Shown piece after piece: positions 22,055-30,072 of a stretch of 64,000 nt of DNA. The translations under genes and the position numbers were made by a program. Positions within the stretch are counted from its first letter, which is position 1, and each line of letters opens with the position of its first letter. Location: positions 51,306 to 115,305 of the forward strand of contig CADCBO010000006.1 in NCBI GenBank assembly GCA_902799685.1. The letters are read 5' to 3'. The notes under the pieces were generated by a model, which was not told the DNA's origin, ran no database searches, and saw nothing but the letters and a program-made list of their open reading frames with translations. Source of the stretch: an uncultured Bacteroidales bacterium. Its GTDB lineage: Bacteria; Bacteroidota; Bacteroidia; Bacteroidales; Bacteroidaceae.

Positions 22055-23539
22055 ATGAGAAAGATCATCCTACCCTCGTTATGTCTGGTTTTAGCCACTT
22101 GCTCGCCAAAACTGCCGTCATCATACGGTACCTCAGACTCAACTCCAACTGTTTTTCCTGATTATAAAGATATAACCATCCCATGTAACATAGCCCCTAT
22201 GAACTTTGTCATAGAGGAACAAGCTGACGCGTATATCACAGTCCTGGAATCCGGAACAGCCCGGGCAGTAGTAAAAGGAAAAACAGTACGCATACCCAAG
22301 CCCAAATGGAATAAACTTATCAGTGACCCCGAAATCACAGTTCAGGTCTATGTACGCAAAGACAGGCAATGGACTGCGTATGCGCCTTTCAGTATGACAG
22401 TAAGCGACGACATAGATCCATATATTTCATATCGTATCATACCTGTAGCGGTTGAGTCGTATGAAAAACTGTCTTTACGCCAAAGGAACCTGACAAATTT
22501 TAAGGAAAAAGTCTTTCTGTCCAACACGATGATCCAGAACAATGTCCAAGGAACATGTATAAACTGTCACTATTACAAAAACTGGGAGACAGACAACATG
22601 ATGTTCCATGTACGTCATTATAAAGGAGGTACCGTATTGGTTTTGGACGGCCAGCTCCACAAGGTAAACATGAAGACGGACTCCACGATTTCGGCAGGAG
22701 TATATCCTTCATGGCATCCCACTCATGATTACATAGCACTCTCTAACAACAAGACACACCAATCTGTACATGCCGCCAGTCATGACAAGTTGGAGGTGAT
22801 GGATGAGGAGAATGACATTATCCTTTATGATACCCGGAATAATACCGTCAGTGTCATTGAGAATGACTCATGTGAAATGGAATGTTTTCCGGGATGGTCT
22901 GCCGACGGCCGTACGCTTTACTACGTTTCGGCTCATTACGATGCTCCGTTCGGGCCAGACAGGAAAAACAAGATCTTTCTGGACAGGGAGATGCTGCACT
23001 TCAACCTGTACAGCAAATCCTTCGATCCCGACACCCGTGTCTGGGGAAAGAGCCGGCTCATTTACGATGCGGCAGCTGTGGACAGCAGCATGACATGGCC
23101 ACGCACTTCGCCAGACGGTCGGTGGATGGTATGCTGCAACAGCACCCATGGAATATTCCCGCTTGACCAGATAGCCTCCGATTTTGTCATATTTGACCTT
23201 AAAGACAACTCATACCGTTATGCCGATGAAATAAACAGTCAGTACGCCGAGAGCTACCATTGCTGGTCATCGAACGGGAAATGGCTCATGTTCAGCACTC
23301 GCCGCGAAGACGGTGTACACACGCGCCTATACTTCAGTCATATTGATGAAAGCGGACATTTCTCCAAACCGTTCACATTGCCCCAGCGCGATCCTGACTT
23401 CAACCGTGAATTCCTTAATGCATTCAACATTCCGGAGTTCATGAAGGAACCTGTCCACATCACAGCAAGGCAATTCGCCTCATTCATTTCCGCCACCCAA
23501 GCAACCCAGTCAAAATATGAGTCAAAAAGAGGAGAATAG
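22055..23539 (+). CDS. cassette 2 lipoprotein: PD40-type propeller with CxxCH motif
   Basis: This 494-residue paralogue has a lipobox at Cys16 (LVLATCS), the FPDYKDITIPCNIAPMNF segment, CINCHYY with Cys168/Cys171/His172, and the same blade series. The blades are YPSWHPTHDYIALS, GWSADGRTLYYVS, RTSPDGRWMVCC and CWSSNGKWLMFS, followed by TRREDGVHTRLYFSHI. The region just after CxxCH (KNWETDNMMFHVRHYKGGT) is strongly conserved across all three copies, so haem or metal binding probably involves it. It carries a few extra cysteines (CC near the third blade) not found in copy 1. Its last 23 bases overlap the start of the next membrane protein gene. Periplasm-facing, membrane-anchored location is expected from the lipobox. 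Confidence 0.85.
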   Translation: MRKIILPSLCLVLATCSPKLPSSYGTSDSTPTVFPDYKDITIPCNIAPMNFVIEEQADAYITVLESGTARAVVKGKTVRIPKPKWNKLISDPEITVQVYVRKDRQWTAYAPFSMTVSDDIDPYISYRIIPVAVESYEKLSLRQRNLTNFKEKVFLSNTMIQNNVQGTCINCHYYKNWETDNMMFHVRHYKGGTVLVLDGQLHKVNMKTDSTISAGVYPSWHPTHDYIALSNNKTHQSVHAASHDKLEVMDEENDIILYDTRNNTVSVIENDSCEMECFPGWSADGRTLYYVSAHYDAPFGPDRKNKIFLDREMLHFNLYSKSFDPDTRVWGKSRLIYDAAAVDSSMTWPRTSPDGRWMVCCNSTHGIFPLDQIASDFVIFDLKDNSYRYADEINSQYAESYHCWSSNGKWLMFSTRREDGVHTRLYFSHIDESGHFSKPFTLPQRDPDFNREFLNAFNIPEFMKEPVHITARQFASFISATQATQSKYESKRGE

Positions 23540-25373
23540 CAGTTCTTGCAATATAATGGCCAAAGCACGATGGATACTCCCCGTCGCATTATGGGGAGTC
23601 CTAACTTTTTTCTCATACGAATTCTTACTTAAGGTCGAGGAAAGGTCTTTGTTCCTGTATGATGCCTTATGGCTGAAAGATTTCCTTATCAAGCCATCAG
23701 GGATCCTTTCTTTTCTTAGCCTTTTTTTAACCCAATTCCTGCATATCCCCTGGCTGGGAGCCCTTATCTGGACCATATTACTTACCTTATCGGCCGAACT
23801 CACACGCATCATCTTCAGGATACCGGTTACTCTGTCAGCACTGACATTTATTCCTGCCTCTATTTTTGTGGCTTACAACATGTCTATGGGTTATACGGTT
23901 TACCTTACCAATCTGCCCGGATATTTCTATATGCCATTATTGGGATATTTGTGGGCGCTGCTTACAGTGACAGTCCTGCGAAAGGAACGGAAAGCGGCCG
24001 TATTACTTATCCTGTTTCTCACATGGGGTTTTGCAGGTTATTATATAGCAGGTTTTTACTCACTTGCAGGTACTGTTGCCACCTGCATATACATCTCCGT
24101 TTCCGGCGACTACAGCAGAACCGGTAAGATTCTTCCCATAGCCGTTACTGCAGTTTCATTGCTGCTTGCTCCGGTTGCATTTGCCGGAACCACAACATAT
24201 AATATCTCCAACGGATGGATAATAGGCATGCCTGAACAGGATTACGGCCTGACATTCACAAGAATGCAGCTTCCGTTGATGTTGGCAATGGTTTGTCTGG
24301 CCATAGCTCCTGTCATTAAGTTCCGGAATGTTCTGTCGGGTAAGGGTATCACGATGGCAATACAGAGTGCCGCCATTGCCGTTGTCATTGCAGTTCCCTC
24401 CTTATTCTGGTTCAGGGATGACAATTTCAAAGCTGAATTGGGTATGATACGTGCAACAGAGCTAATGGATTGGGACAAGGTTACAGATATCTACTCCAAG
24501 CTGCAGAACAGGCATGAAAAAGATCCTTCATGGCAGCCCACCCGTGTCCATGTGCTTCTAAAGGATCTTGCCCTTATCAAGACAGGACAGGAAGGTGAAC
24601 GTGCGTACGGTTTTGAAAACGGCTGCAAAAAACAGAAAACCAGATGTGATGTTCCCATGGCTTTTCAGATAGGCAAGATATTGCATCTTAATTACGGAAT
24701 ACCCGGAATCTGTAACAGATGGTGTGATGAAGAGGCTGTTCTGTTCGGTTGCAATTATCTTACTTACAAGTATTACGCAATGATTGCCATACTGCTCAAT
24801 GACAACACGCTTACAGAAGAATACCTTGACAAGCTTGAAAAGACCCTGTTCTATCGTAAGTGGGCCCGAGAGCAACGTAAAATATACAGAGATAGGGACC
24901 TTCTGGCGCAAACCGCTCCCTATGACATGATTATCCCCCTGATGTGTTATGATGATATTATCACTTCGGATTTAAACGGATGCGAGTATTTCCTCATCAA
25001 CCACTTCAACGGACCTATGCCTGCCAACTCAACGCCGCTATATGACCGCGTCGCTCTGTATTTTGCTTTAGACAGCAAACAATCAGCACTGTTTTGGCCA
25101 AGGTTTAATATTTACCTTAATTCCAACAAGCCATCCAGGATAGCAAGATTCTATCAGGAAGCAGCATATCTGTTCTGTAACATTGAGAACGATCCAAGAC
25201 TGGAGACACTGCCTTTCAACGAAAAGACCAGGAATCTGTACAAATCCTTCATGCAGAGCGCATCAAGAATAGGCATGAAAAGTCTTAAGGATGCACGGAA
25301 TGCTATTCCTGCCAATCTAAGGCATTCCTATTATTTCTATTTCTATTATGTAAACGAGCTCGAAATGTTCTAG
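23517..25373 (+). CDS. cassette 3 membrane protein (DUF6057-like), shortest copy
   Basis: The 618-residue third paralogue is about 30 residues shorter than the others, mainly between the membrane half and the soluble half. Landmarks include FLTQFLHIPWLGALIW, NMSMGYTVYL, FWFRDDNFKAELGMIRATELMDW, NYGIPGICNRWCDEEAV, YLDKLEKTLFYRKWAREQRK and the YYFYFYYVNE end. The start ATG at 23517 overlaps the preceding gene by 23 bases. An ATG 13 codons later (23556) is possible, but starting with MSQ matches paralogue 2. It is the most diverged of the three in the N-terminal part. It is followed after 6 bases by its lipoprotein partner. Function is unknown. Confidence 0.85.
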   Translation: MSQKEENSSSCNIMAKARWILPVALWGVLTFFSYEFLLKVEERSLFLYDALWLKDFLIKPSGILSFLSLFLTQFLHIPWLGALIWTILLTLSAELTRIIFRIPVTLSALTFIPASIFVAYNMSMGYTVYLTNLPGYFYMPLLGYLWALLTVTVLRKERKAAVLLILFLTWGFAGYYIAGFYSLAGTVATCIYISVSGDYSRTGKILPIAVTAVSLLLAPVAFAGTTTYNISNGWIIGMPEQDYGLTFTRMQLPLMLAMVCLAIAPVIKFRNVLSGKGITMAIQSAAIAVVIAVPSLFWFRDDNFKAELGMIRATELMDWDKVTDIYSKLQNRHEKDPSWQPTRVHVLLKDLALIKTGQEGERAYGFENGCKKQKTRCDVPMAFQIGKILHLNYGIPGICNRWCDEEAVLFGCNYLTYKYYAMIAILLNDNTLTEEYLDKLEKTLFYRKWAREQRKIYRDRDLLAQTAPYDMIIPLMCYDDIITSDLNGCEYFLINHFNGPMPANSTPLYDRVALYFALDSKQSALFWPRFNIYLNSNKPSRIARFYQEAAYLFCNIENDPRLETLPFNEKTRNLYKSFMQSASRIGMKSLKDARNAIPANLRHSYYFYFYYVNELEMF

Positions 25374-25379
25374 ACTGAT

Positions 25380-26867
25380 ATGAGAAAGTATATTCTGTTC
25401 ATTACCATATTCCTGTTATCGGTTGCATGCACAAGGTGCCCCAGGAACTATACGGATGGCACGGAGGTATGCATATTCCCTGACTACACCGACATAACCG
25501 TTCCCTCAAACATAGCTCCCGCCAACTTTATGATCCGGGAACAGGCTGATAAATATTACACGCTACTGAAATCCGGTAATTCCGATATAGCAATAAAAGG
25601 GAAAAAAGTGGACATACCATTACGCAAATGGAGAAAACTGACTGCATTGGGCGACATTACTGTAACTGTCTATGAAGAGAAGGACGGCAAGTGGATCAGA
25701 ATGAAACCGTTCAGGATCAATGTTGCCGAAGAGATAGACCCGTATCTCTCTTACCGTATCATTCCGCCGGTTCATGAATCATACATGAGACTGACCTTAA
25801 ACCAGCGTAACCTGACCAACTTCAAAGAGAAAGTGATATATGCCAATACCATGGCATCAAAAGGTGCAGACACCCAGTGCATCAATTGTCACAGTTTCAA
25901 GAACTGGCACACTGACAACATGCAGTTCCATATACGTCAGTATCTGGGAGGTACCATCCTGTACAGGAATGGAAAACTTCAGAAACTTAACATGAAAACC
26001 GACTCCACGGTATCGGCCGCGGTTTATCCTTCATGGCATCCCACACATGATTACATAGCATATTCCACAAACAAGACCCATCAGAATTTCCACACAAACC
26101 ACACCAACAGAATCGAAGTGTTCGATGAAGTTAGTGACCTGATCCTGTTTAACCTGACCGATAATTCAGTTAGTATAATCGAGAACGATCCCGCAGAGTT
26201 TGAATGCTATCCGTCATGGTCTCCAGACGGAAAGAGGCTCTATTATGTCTCAGCTAACCTGGGTAATCCCGCCGAAGTCAGTAAGAGAGGAGGAGCTGTG
26301 GCAGCCAATTCAAACGGAACATTCAAATACTCCCTCTACACCAAAGACTTTGACCCGGACAACAGGACCTGGTCAGGGAAAGAAATATTTTATGACGCTG
26401 CGGCCGTTGACAGCAGCATTACCTGGCCCAGGGTCTCACCTGACGGACGATGGCTTCTGTGCTGTATAAGTACTCATGGGGTTTTTCCTCCCAACCAGGA
26501 AGTATCCGACCTGATAATGTTTGACCTTGAAAAAGGGTCATACAGATATGTGGACGAAATAAACAGCAACAAATCCGAGAGCTATCACTCCTGGTCAAGC
26601 AATGGCAAATGGGTTGTTATCAGTTCAAGGCGTGAAGACGGTGTACACACCAGACCGTATCTGTCGCACCTGAATAACGATGGTACGTTTACAAAACCTT
26701 TCCTGCTACCTCAGAAAGACCCGGAATTTTCACACAAGTTCCTGTACTCTTTCAACATACCGGAGTTTACCGTTGAACCTGTCAAGGTCTCCCCCAGAAA
26801 ACTGGCGTCATTCGTAAAAAGCACATATGCGTCACCTGTCAAATTTGAACAAAAGAGAGAAAAATGA
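25380..26867 (+). CDS. cassette 3 lipoprotein: PD40-type propeller with CxxCH motif
   Basis: The 495-residue third paralogue has its lipobox Cys at 17 (LLSVACT). It carries FPDYTDITVPSNIAPANF, CINCHSF with Cys167/Cys170/His171, FKNWHTDNMQFHIRQYLGGT, and the blades YPSWHPTHDYIAYS, SWSPDGKRLYYVS, RVSPDGRWLLCC and SWSSNGKWVVIS. One loop after the second blade is replaced by a Ser/Gly/Ala-rich stretch (EVSKRGGAVAANSNG), so this loop is variable between copies. Its stop codon overlaps the ATG of the amidase gene by four bases (ATGA), which couples the cassette array to peptidoglycan hydrolysis. Envelope-anchored function is expected; a c-type haem is plausible but unproven. Confidence 0.85.
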   Translation: MRKYILFITIFLLSVACTRCPRNYTDGTEVCIFPDYTDITVPSNIAPANFMIREQADKYYTLLKSGNSDIAIKGKKVDIPLRKWRKLTALGDITVTVYEEKDGKWIRMKPFRINVAEEIDPYLSYRIIPPVHESYMRLTLNQRNLTNFKEKVIYANTMASKGADTQCINCHSFKNWHTDNMQFHIRQYLGGTILYRNGKLQKLNMKTDSTVSAAVYPSWHPTHDYIAYSTNKTHQNFHTNHTNRIEVFDEVSDLILFNLTDNSVSIIENDPAEFECYPSWSPDGKRLYYVSANLGNPAEVSKRGGAVAANSNGTFKYSLYTKDFDPDNRTWSGKEIFYDAAAVDSSITWPRVSPDGRWLLCCISTHGVFPPNQEVSDLIMFDLEKGSYRYVDEINSNKSESYHSWSSNGKWVVISSRREDGVHTRPYLSHLNNDGTFTKPFLLPQKDPEFSHKFLYSFNIPEFTVEPVKVSPRKLASFVKSTYASPVKFEQKREK

Positions 26868-27979
26868 TAAAGAACCTGACAATCAAGGCTGTCTTCTCAG
26901 CCCTCTGCCTTCTGATGACATTACCCGCCCGTTCGATTGATGAGCAGGGACGTTTCGTATTGGTAATAGACCCCGGTCATGGAGGCAAAGACCCGGGAGC
27001 AATCAACGGCAAAAGCCAGGAAAAGGTCATAAATCTGAACGTGGCCCTCAAGATGGGCAAGCTTATTGAGCAAAACTGCAAGAATGTCAAGGTAATCTAT
27101 ACACGCAAGACCGATGTTTTTGTGGAACTTTACAAAAGAGCCGACATAGCAAACAAGGCTAATGCGGATATGTTCATCTCCATTCATACCAATTCTGCAA
27201 AGGGAAAAACGGCCAATGGAGCCGAAACATATCTGCTTGGAGTCGAGGACAACCGTACCAGCGCAAACCTGAACGCCGCTCTGGAAGAGAACAAGGCCAT
27301 ACTTCTTGAGAACGATTACCAGGCACACTATGAAGGATATGACCCCAATAGTCCGGAGAGTATGATCATATTCGAATTCATGCAGAATGAATACCAGAAA
27401 GAGAGTCTCAAGATGGCTACATTTGCACAGAACCAAATGGTCAAGTCAGCCAAACGTCCTGACCGGGGCGTTCATCAGGCCGGTTATCTGGTATTATGGA
27501 AGAGTACCATGCCCAGTATTCTGGTAGAACTGGGATTCATCTCAAATGACAACGAGTGCAGATACCTGACATCGCAGAAAGGTACTGATGAAATGGGACA
27601 AAGCCTTTACAAGGCTTTCAAGGAATATCTTGACTACTTTAACAAACAGACAGAGAAGGCCATTCCCGCAACACAGGCTATAGGAAACCGGAATAGTGAC
27701 GGGAATGTATCCACACCTATATATAAGGTGCAGTTCATGAGTCTCAAGTCACCTCTCAAGAAGAATGACAAACGGCTGAAGGAATATGCCAATGTTGACT
27801 ATTATTCAGAGAATGGCATTTGCAAATACACATGCGGAGATACTACCGATTATAATGAGATCATAAAGACCAGGAATGAGGTCCGGAAAAAATACAAGGA
27901 CGCGTTTGTAATTGCATTCTACAAAGGCAAGAAAATAAGTGTAAACGCGGCACGGGAAATTGAAGCAAAAAACAAATAA
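26864..27979 (+). CDS. N-acetylmuramoyl-L-alanine amidase (Amidase_3)
   Basis: Periplasmic zinc amidase that cleaves the bond between N-acetylmuramic acid and the stem peptide during cell-wall remodelling or division. The 371-residue protein has a signal peptide (about 1-24) and an Amidase_3 domain. Zinc ligands are His39 (VIDPGHGGKDPGA), Glu53 (KSQEKVINL) and His108 (ISIHTNS), with the catalytic Glu222 in SILVELGFISN. The C-terminal ~90 residues (VQFMSLKSPL...DAFVIAFYKGKKI) resemble a SPOR-like peptidoglycan-binding fold. Its ATG overlaps the stop of the third propeller lipoprotein, making it the last gene of the cassette operon. The amidase call is secure; an operon-specific role is inference. 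Confidence 0.95.
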   Translation: MIKNLTIKAVFSALCLLMTLPARSIDEQGRFVLVIDPGHGGKDPGAINGKSQEKVINLNVALKMGKLIEQNCKNVKVIYTRKTDVFVELYKRADIANKANADMFISIHTNSAKGKTANGAETYLLGVEDNRTSANLNAALEENKAILLENDYQAHYEGYDPNSPESMIIFEFMQNEYQKESLKMATFAQNQMVKSAKRPDRGVHQAGYLVLWKSTMPSILVELGFISNDNECRYLTSQKGTDEMGQSLYKAFKEYLDYFNKQTEKAIPATQAIGNRNSDGNVSTPIYKVQFMSLKSPLKKNDKRLKEYANVDYYSENGICKYTCGDTTDYNEIIKTRNEVRKKYKDAFVIAFYKGKKISVNAAREIEAKNK

Positions 27980-28354
27980 TCCACGTAAGATTATTCACGC
28001 CGCAAAATGGCACAAATTAGATTTTGTCTAAATAGATAATTATTTTCGAACATGAAAAACCAAGTAAACAATCTTGTTTCAAGCGACCTCCAAAAGGGAT
28101 GAATTAGCGTCCAAAAACTAACGCAAAAGAAGTTATCAACAGGTTAATTTGTTGGATTTCAGGATATTAAAAAAATCCAATAGATTATTATCAACCTTTT
28201 TGGATGTGTTTTACAAGTAGCTAATTCCCAACAGGTTACAAAAGAGATTTTTGCAAGCCTGAAAAGTCACTTGTACAAATGAAATAAGATTGTCAACTTT
28301 GCATTGCTGATGAAGGAAAGACCTATTACTGTCCAACCATCTCACCCCGAAAAA
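27980..28354 (+). other. candidate replication origin / dnaA leader
   Basis: The 375-base AT-rich gap between the amidase and dnaA contains two DnaA-box-like 9-mers on the plus strand: TTATCAACA (28133-28141) and TTATCAACC (28188-28196). Each is one or two bases from the TTATCCACA consensus. Between and around them are A/T-rich runs (for example AGGATATTAAAAAAATCC). A near-consensus -7 element (CAACTTTG, one mismatch to TAnnTTTG) is at 28291-28298. Location directly upstream of dnaA supports an origin or DnaA autoregulation. With only two boxes the origin call is tentative. No gene is seen here. Confidence 0.45.
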
Positions 28355-29752
28355 ATGACAGGAACTGAATTAAAGAATCAATGGAACCTATGTCTGGATT
28401 TTATCCGTGACAATGTATCGGAAGCTGTTTTCGATACATGGTTTTCCGTTGTGGAGCCTGTCTCTCTGGAGGGTGGAGAACTGGTCATTCAGGTTCCAAG
28501 TCCGTTCGTATATGAGTATCTTGAGCAGAACTGCCTTGAAGTAATAAAGGCGGCTTTGATCAAAGTATTCGGCAAGGGCACAAGGCTCATGTACAGCATA
28601 CTGACTGACAAGGAGAACAACATCAACCAGAACGTGAGTTCAGCCAACACCTTATCTAATATTAAAGGAACGGCTGATACCGGCAACAAGGCTCCGTCTG
28701 TAAACGATGCGCCCATGGTTCAGGACCTGAACCCCCAGTTGGATCCAAACTACAGTTTTGAAAACTTTGTGGAGGGCATAAGCAATAAGCTTGCCCGCAC
28801 AGCAGGTGAGACCATCGCGCTAAATCCAGCCGGCAGCGCATTCAATCCTCTGTTCATATACGGTACATCAGGCGTGGGCAAGACCCACCTTGCTACCGCA
28901 ATAGGACGCAAGGTAAAGGAATTACATCCTGAAAAGAGAGTGCTCTACGTATCCGCCCATTTGTTTATGGTTCAATATACAGATGCTGCCAGGAACAATG
29001 CAGTCAATGATTTCATACATTTCTATCAGTCAATTGATGTATTGATAATTGATGACATGCAGGAGATGGCCGGCTACACCAAGACTCAGAATACATTCTT
29101 CCATATATTCAATTATCTTCACCTCAACCACAAGCAGCTGATAATGACCAGTGACAGGCCTCCCAAGGACATGAAAGACTTGGAGGAACGCCTTATCACA
29201 CGCTTCAAATGGGGTCTGGTGGCAGAATTGGAACGTCCTGACCTGAATCTCCGCAAGGACATCCTGCGTGAAAAGACCAGACGAGACGGCATTCAGTTCC
29301 CGGAACCGGTTATTGAATATATCGCAGACAAGATCAGAGATAACGTAAGGGATCTGGAGGGTGTGATTGTATCTCTCATGGCATATTCAACAATCTACGG
29401 TAAGGAAGTTGACCTGAATCTTACCCATGAGGTGATAGACAAGAGCCAGCACCACGAGCAGAAACCTATCACTATTGAGTCAATAATTACAAAAGTCTGC
29501 GACTATTATAGTATAGATGAATCATCCGTACAGTCCAAGTCACGTAAACATGAGATTGTCCAGGCAAGACAGATAAGCATGTATCTGGCAAAAAAATATC
29601 TGGATTTCTCAACATCCAAAATCGGAGCCTATATCGGTAAACGCGATCATGCAACAGTTCTTCACGCATGCAATATGGTCCGTGACCAGATTCAGGTTGA
29701 CAAGAATTTCAAAGCCGATATGGAAAATATAGAAAGCGGATTACGTTGCTGA
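28355..29752 (+). CDS. dnaA: chromosomal replication initiator DnaA
   Basis: ATP-dependent protein that binds DnaA boxes and melts the origin. The N-terminal domain I (ELKNQWNLCLDFIRDNVSEA) is followed by a linker (about 90-130) and the AAA+ core. The core has Walker A GTSGVGKTHL (170-179), Walker B VLIIDDMQEM, and the sensor region RLITRFKWGL. Domain IV ends with the DnaA signature IGAYIGKRDHATVLHACNMV. I chose the ATG at 28355 (465 residues), because family members have only about 8-10 residues before the conserved Trp of domain I and because the putative -7 element (28291-28298) would leave a 5-base leader for the earlier ATG at 28310. The earlier start (480 residues) remains possible. A strong terminator follows. 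Confidence 0.96.
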   Translation: MTGTELKNQWNLCLDFIRDNVSEAVFDTWFSVVEPVSLEGGELVIQVPSPFVYEYLEQNCLEVIKAALIKVFGKGTRLMYSILTDKENNINQNVSSANTLSNIKGTADTGNKAPSVNDAPMVQDLNPQLDPNYSFENFVEGISNKLARTAGETIALNPAGSAFNPLFIYGTSGVGKTHLATAIGRKVKELHPEKRVLYVSAHLFMVQYTDAARNNAVNDFIHFYQSIDVLIIDDMQEMAGYTKTQNTFFHIFNYLHLNHKQLIMTSDRPPKDMKDLEERLITRFKWGLVAELERPDLNLRKDILREKTRRDGIQFPEPVIEYIADKIRDNVRDLEGVIVSLMAYSTIYGKEVDLNLTHEVIDKSQHHEQKPITIESIITKVCDYYSIDESSVQSKSRKHEIVQARQISMYLAKKYLDFSTSKIGAYIGKRDHATVLHACNMVRDQIQVDKNFKADMENIESGLRC

Positions 29753-29774
29753 TTATCATTACGGGATTCATTTT

Positions 29775-29803
29775 AAAAAGCGATGAGACTCATCGCTTTT
29801 TTT
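29775..29803 (+). terminator. intrinsic terminator after dnaA
   Basis: AAAAAGCGATG, a five-base loop (AGACT) and CATCGCTTTTTTT form a strong stem followed by a seven-T run, 22 bases after the dnaA stop. The A-tract on the 5' side means it could also stop transcription from the other direction. Confidence 0.9.
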
Positions 29804-30072
29804 ATTGTCATACAAACACTTTTCTTTCCGTCTTTGCCCATTCCATTCCAAGACAGGATTTCCCGTTTCGGAAAACTTTTTTCAATTTTGGTTTTTATAT
29901 ATACCTGATTTTCAGCTGAAAAGCAGAACGAAATAGAAAACATTTGTTTTGTTGAAAAATATATTTTTGGAAACATTGGCTTATATCCCATACATTTTTT
30001 ATTTTTGTCATGTTGTTTCCGGTCACACGATTGGAACTATTTATTTGCTCATACATCAAACAAGTTTTATAA
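29804..30072. other. AT-rich intergenic region upstream of nrdJ
   Basis: This is the rest of the 320-base gap between dnaA and nrdJ. It holds a 14-base perfect palindrome TTTTCAGCTGAAAA at 29909-29922, a possible operator. A weak -7-like TATTTATTTG is at 30039-30048, 25 bases upstream of the nrdJ ATG. No cobalamin-riboswitch B12 box (GCCACTG-like) was found, although the downstream enzyme needs B12. No gene is supported here. Confidence 0.4.

Noticed and set aside
29804-30072. Cobalamin riboswitch before nrdJ
   Set aside because: I searched for the conserved B12 box and found none; the region is simple AT-rich DNA with one palindrome.
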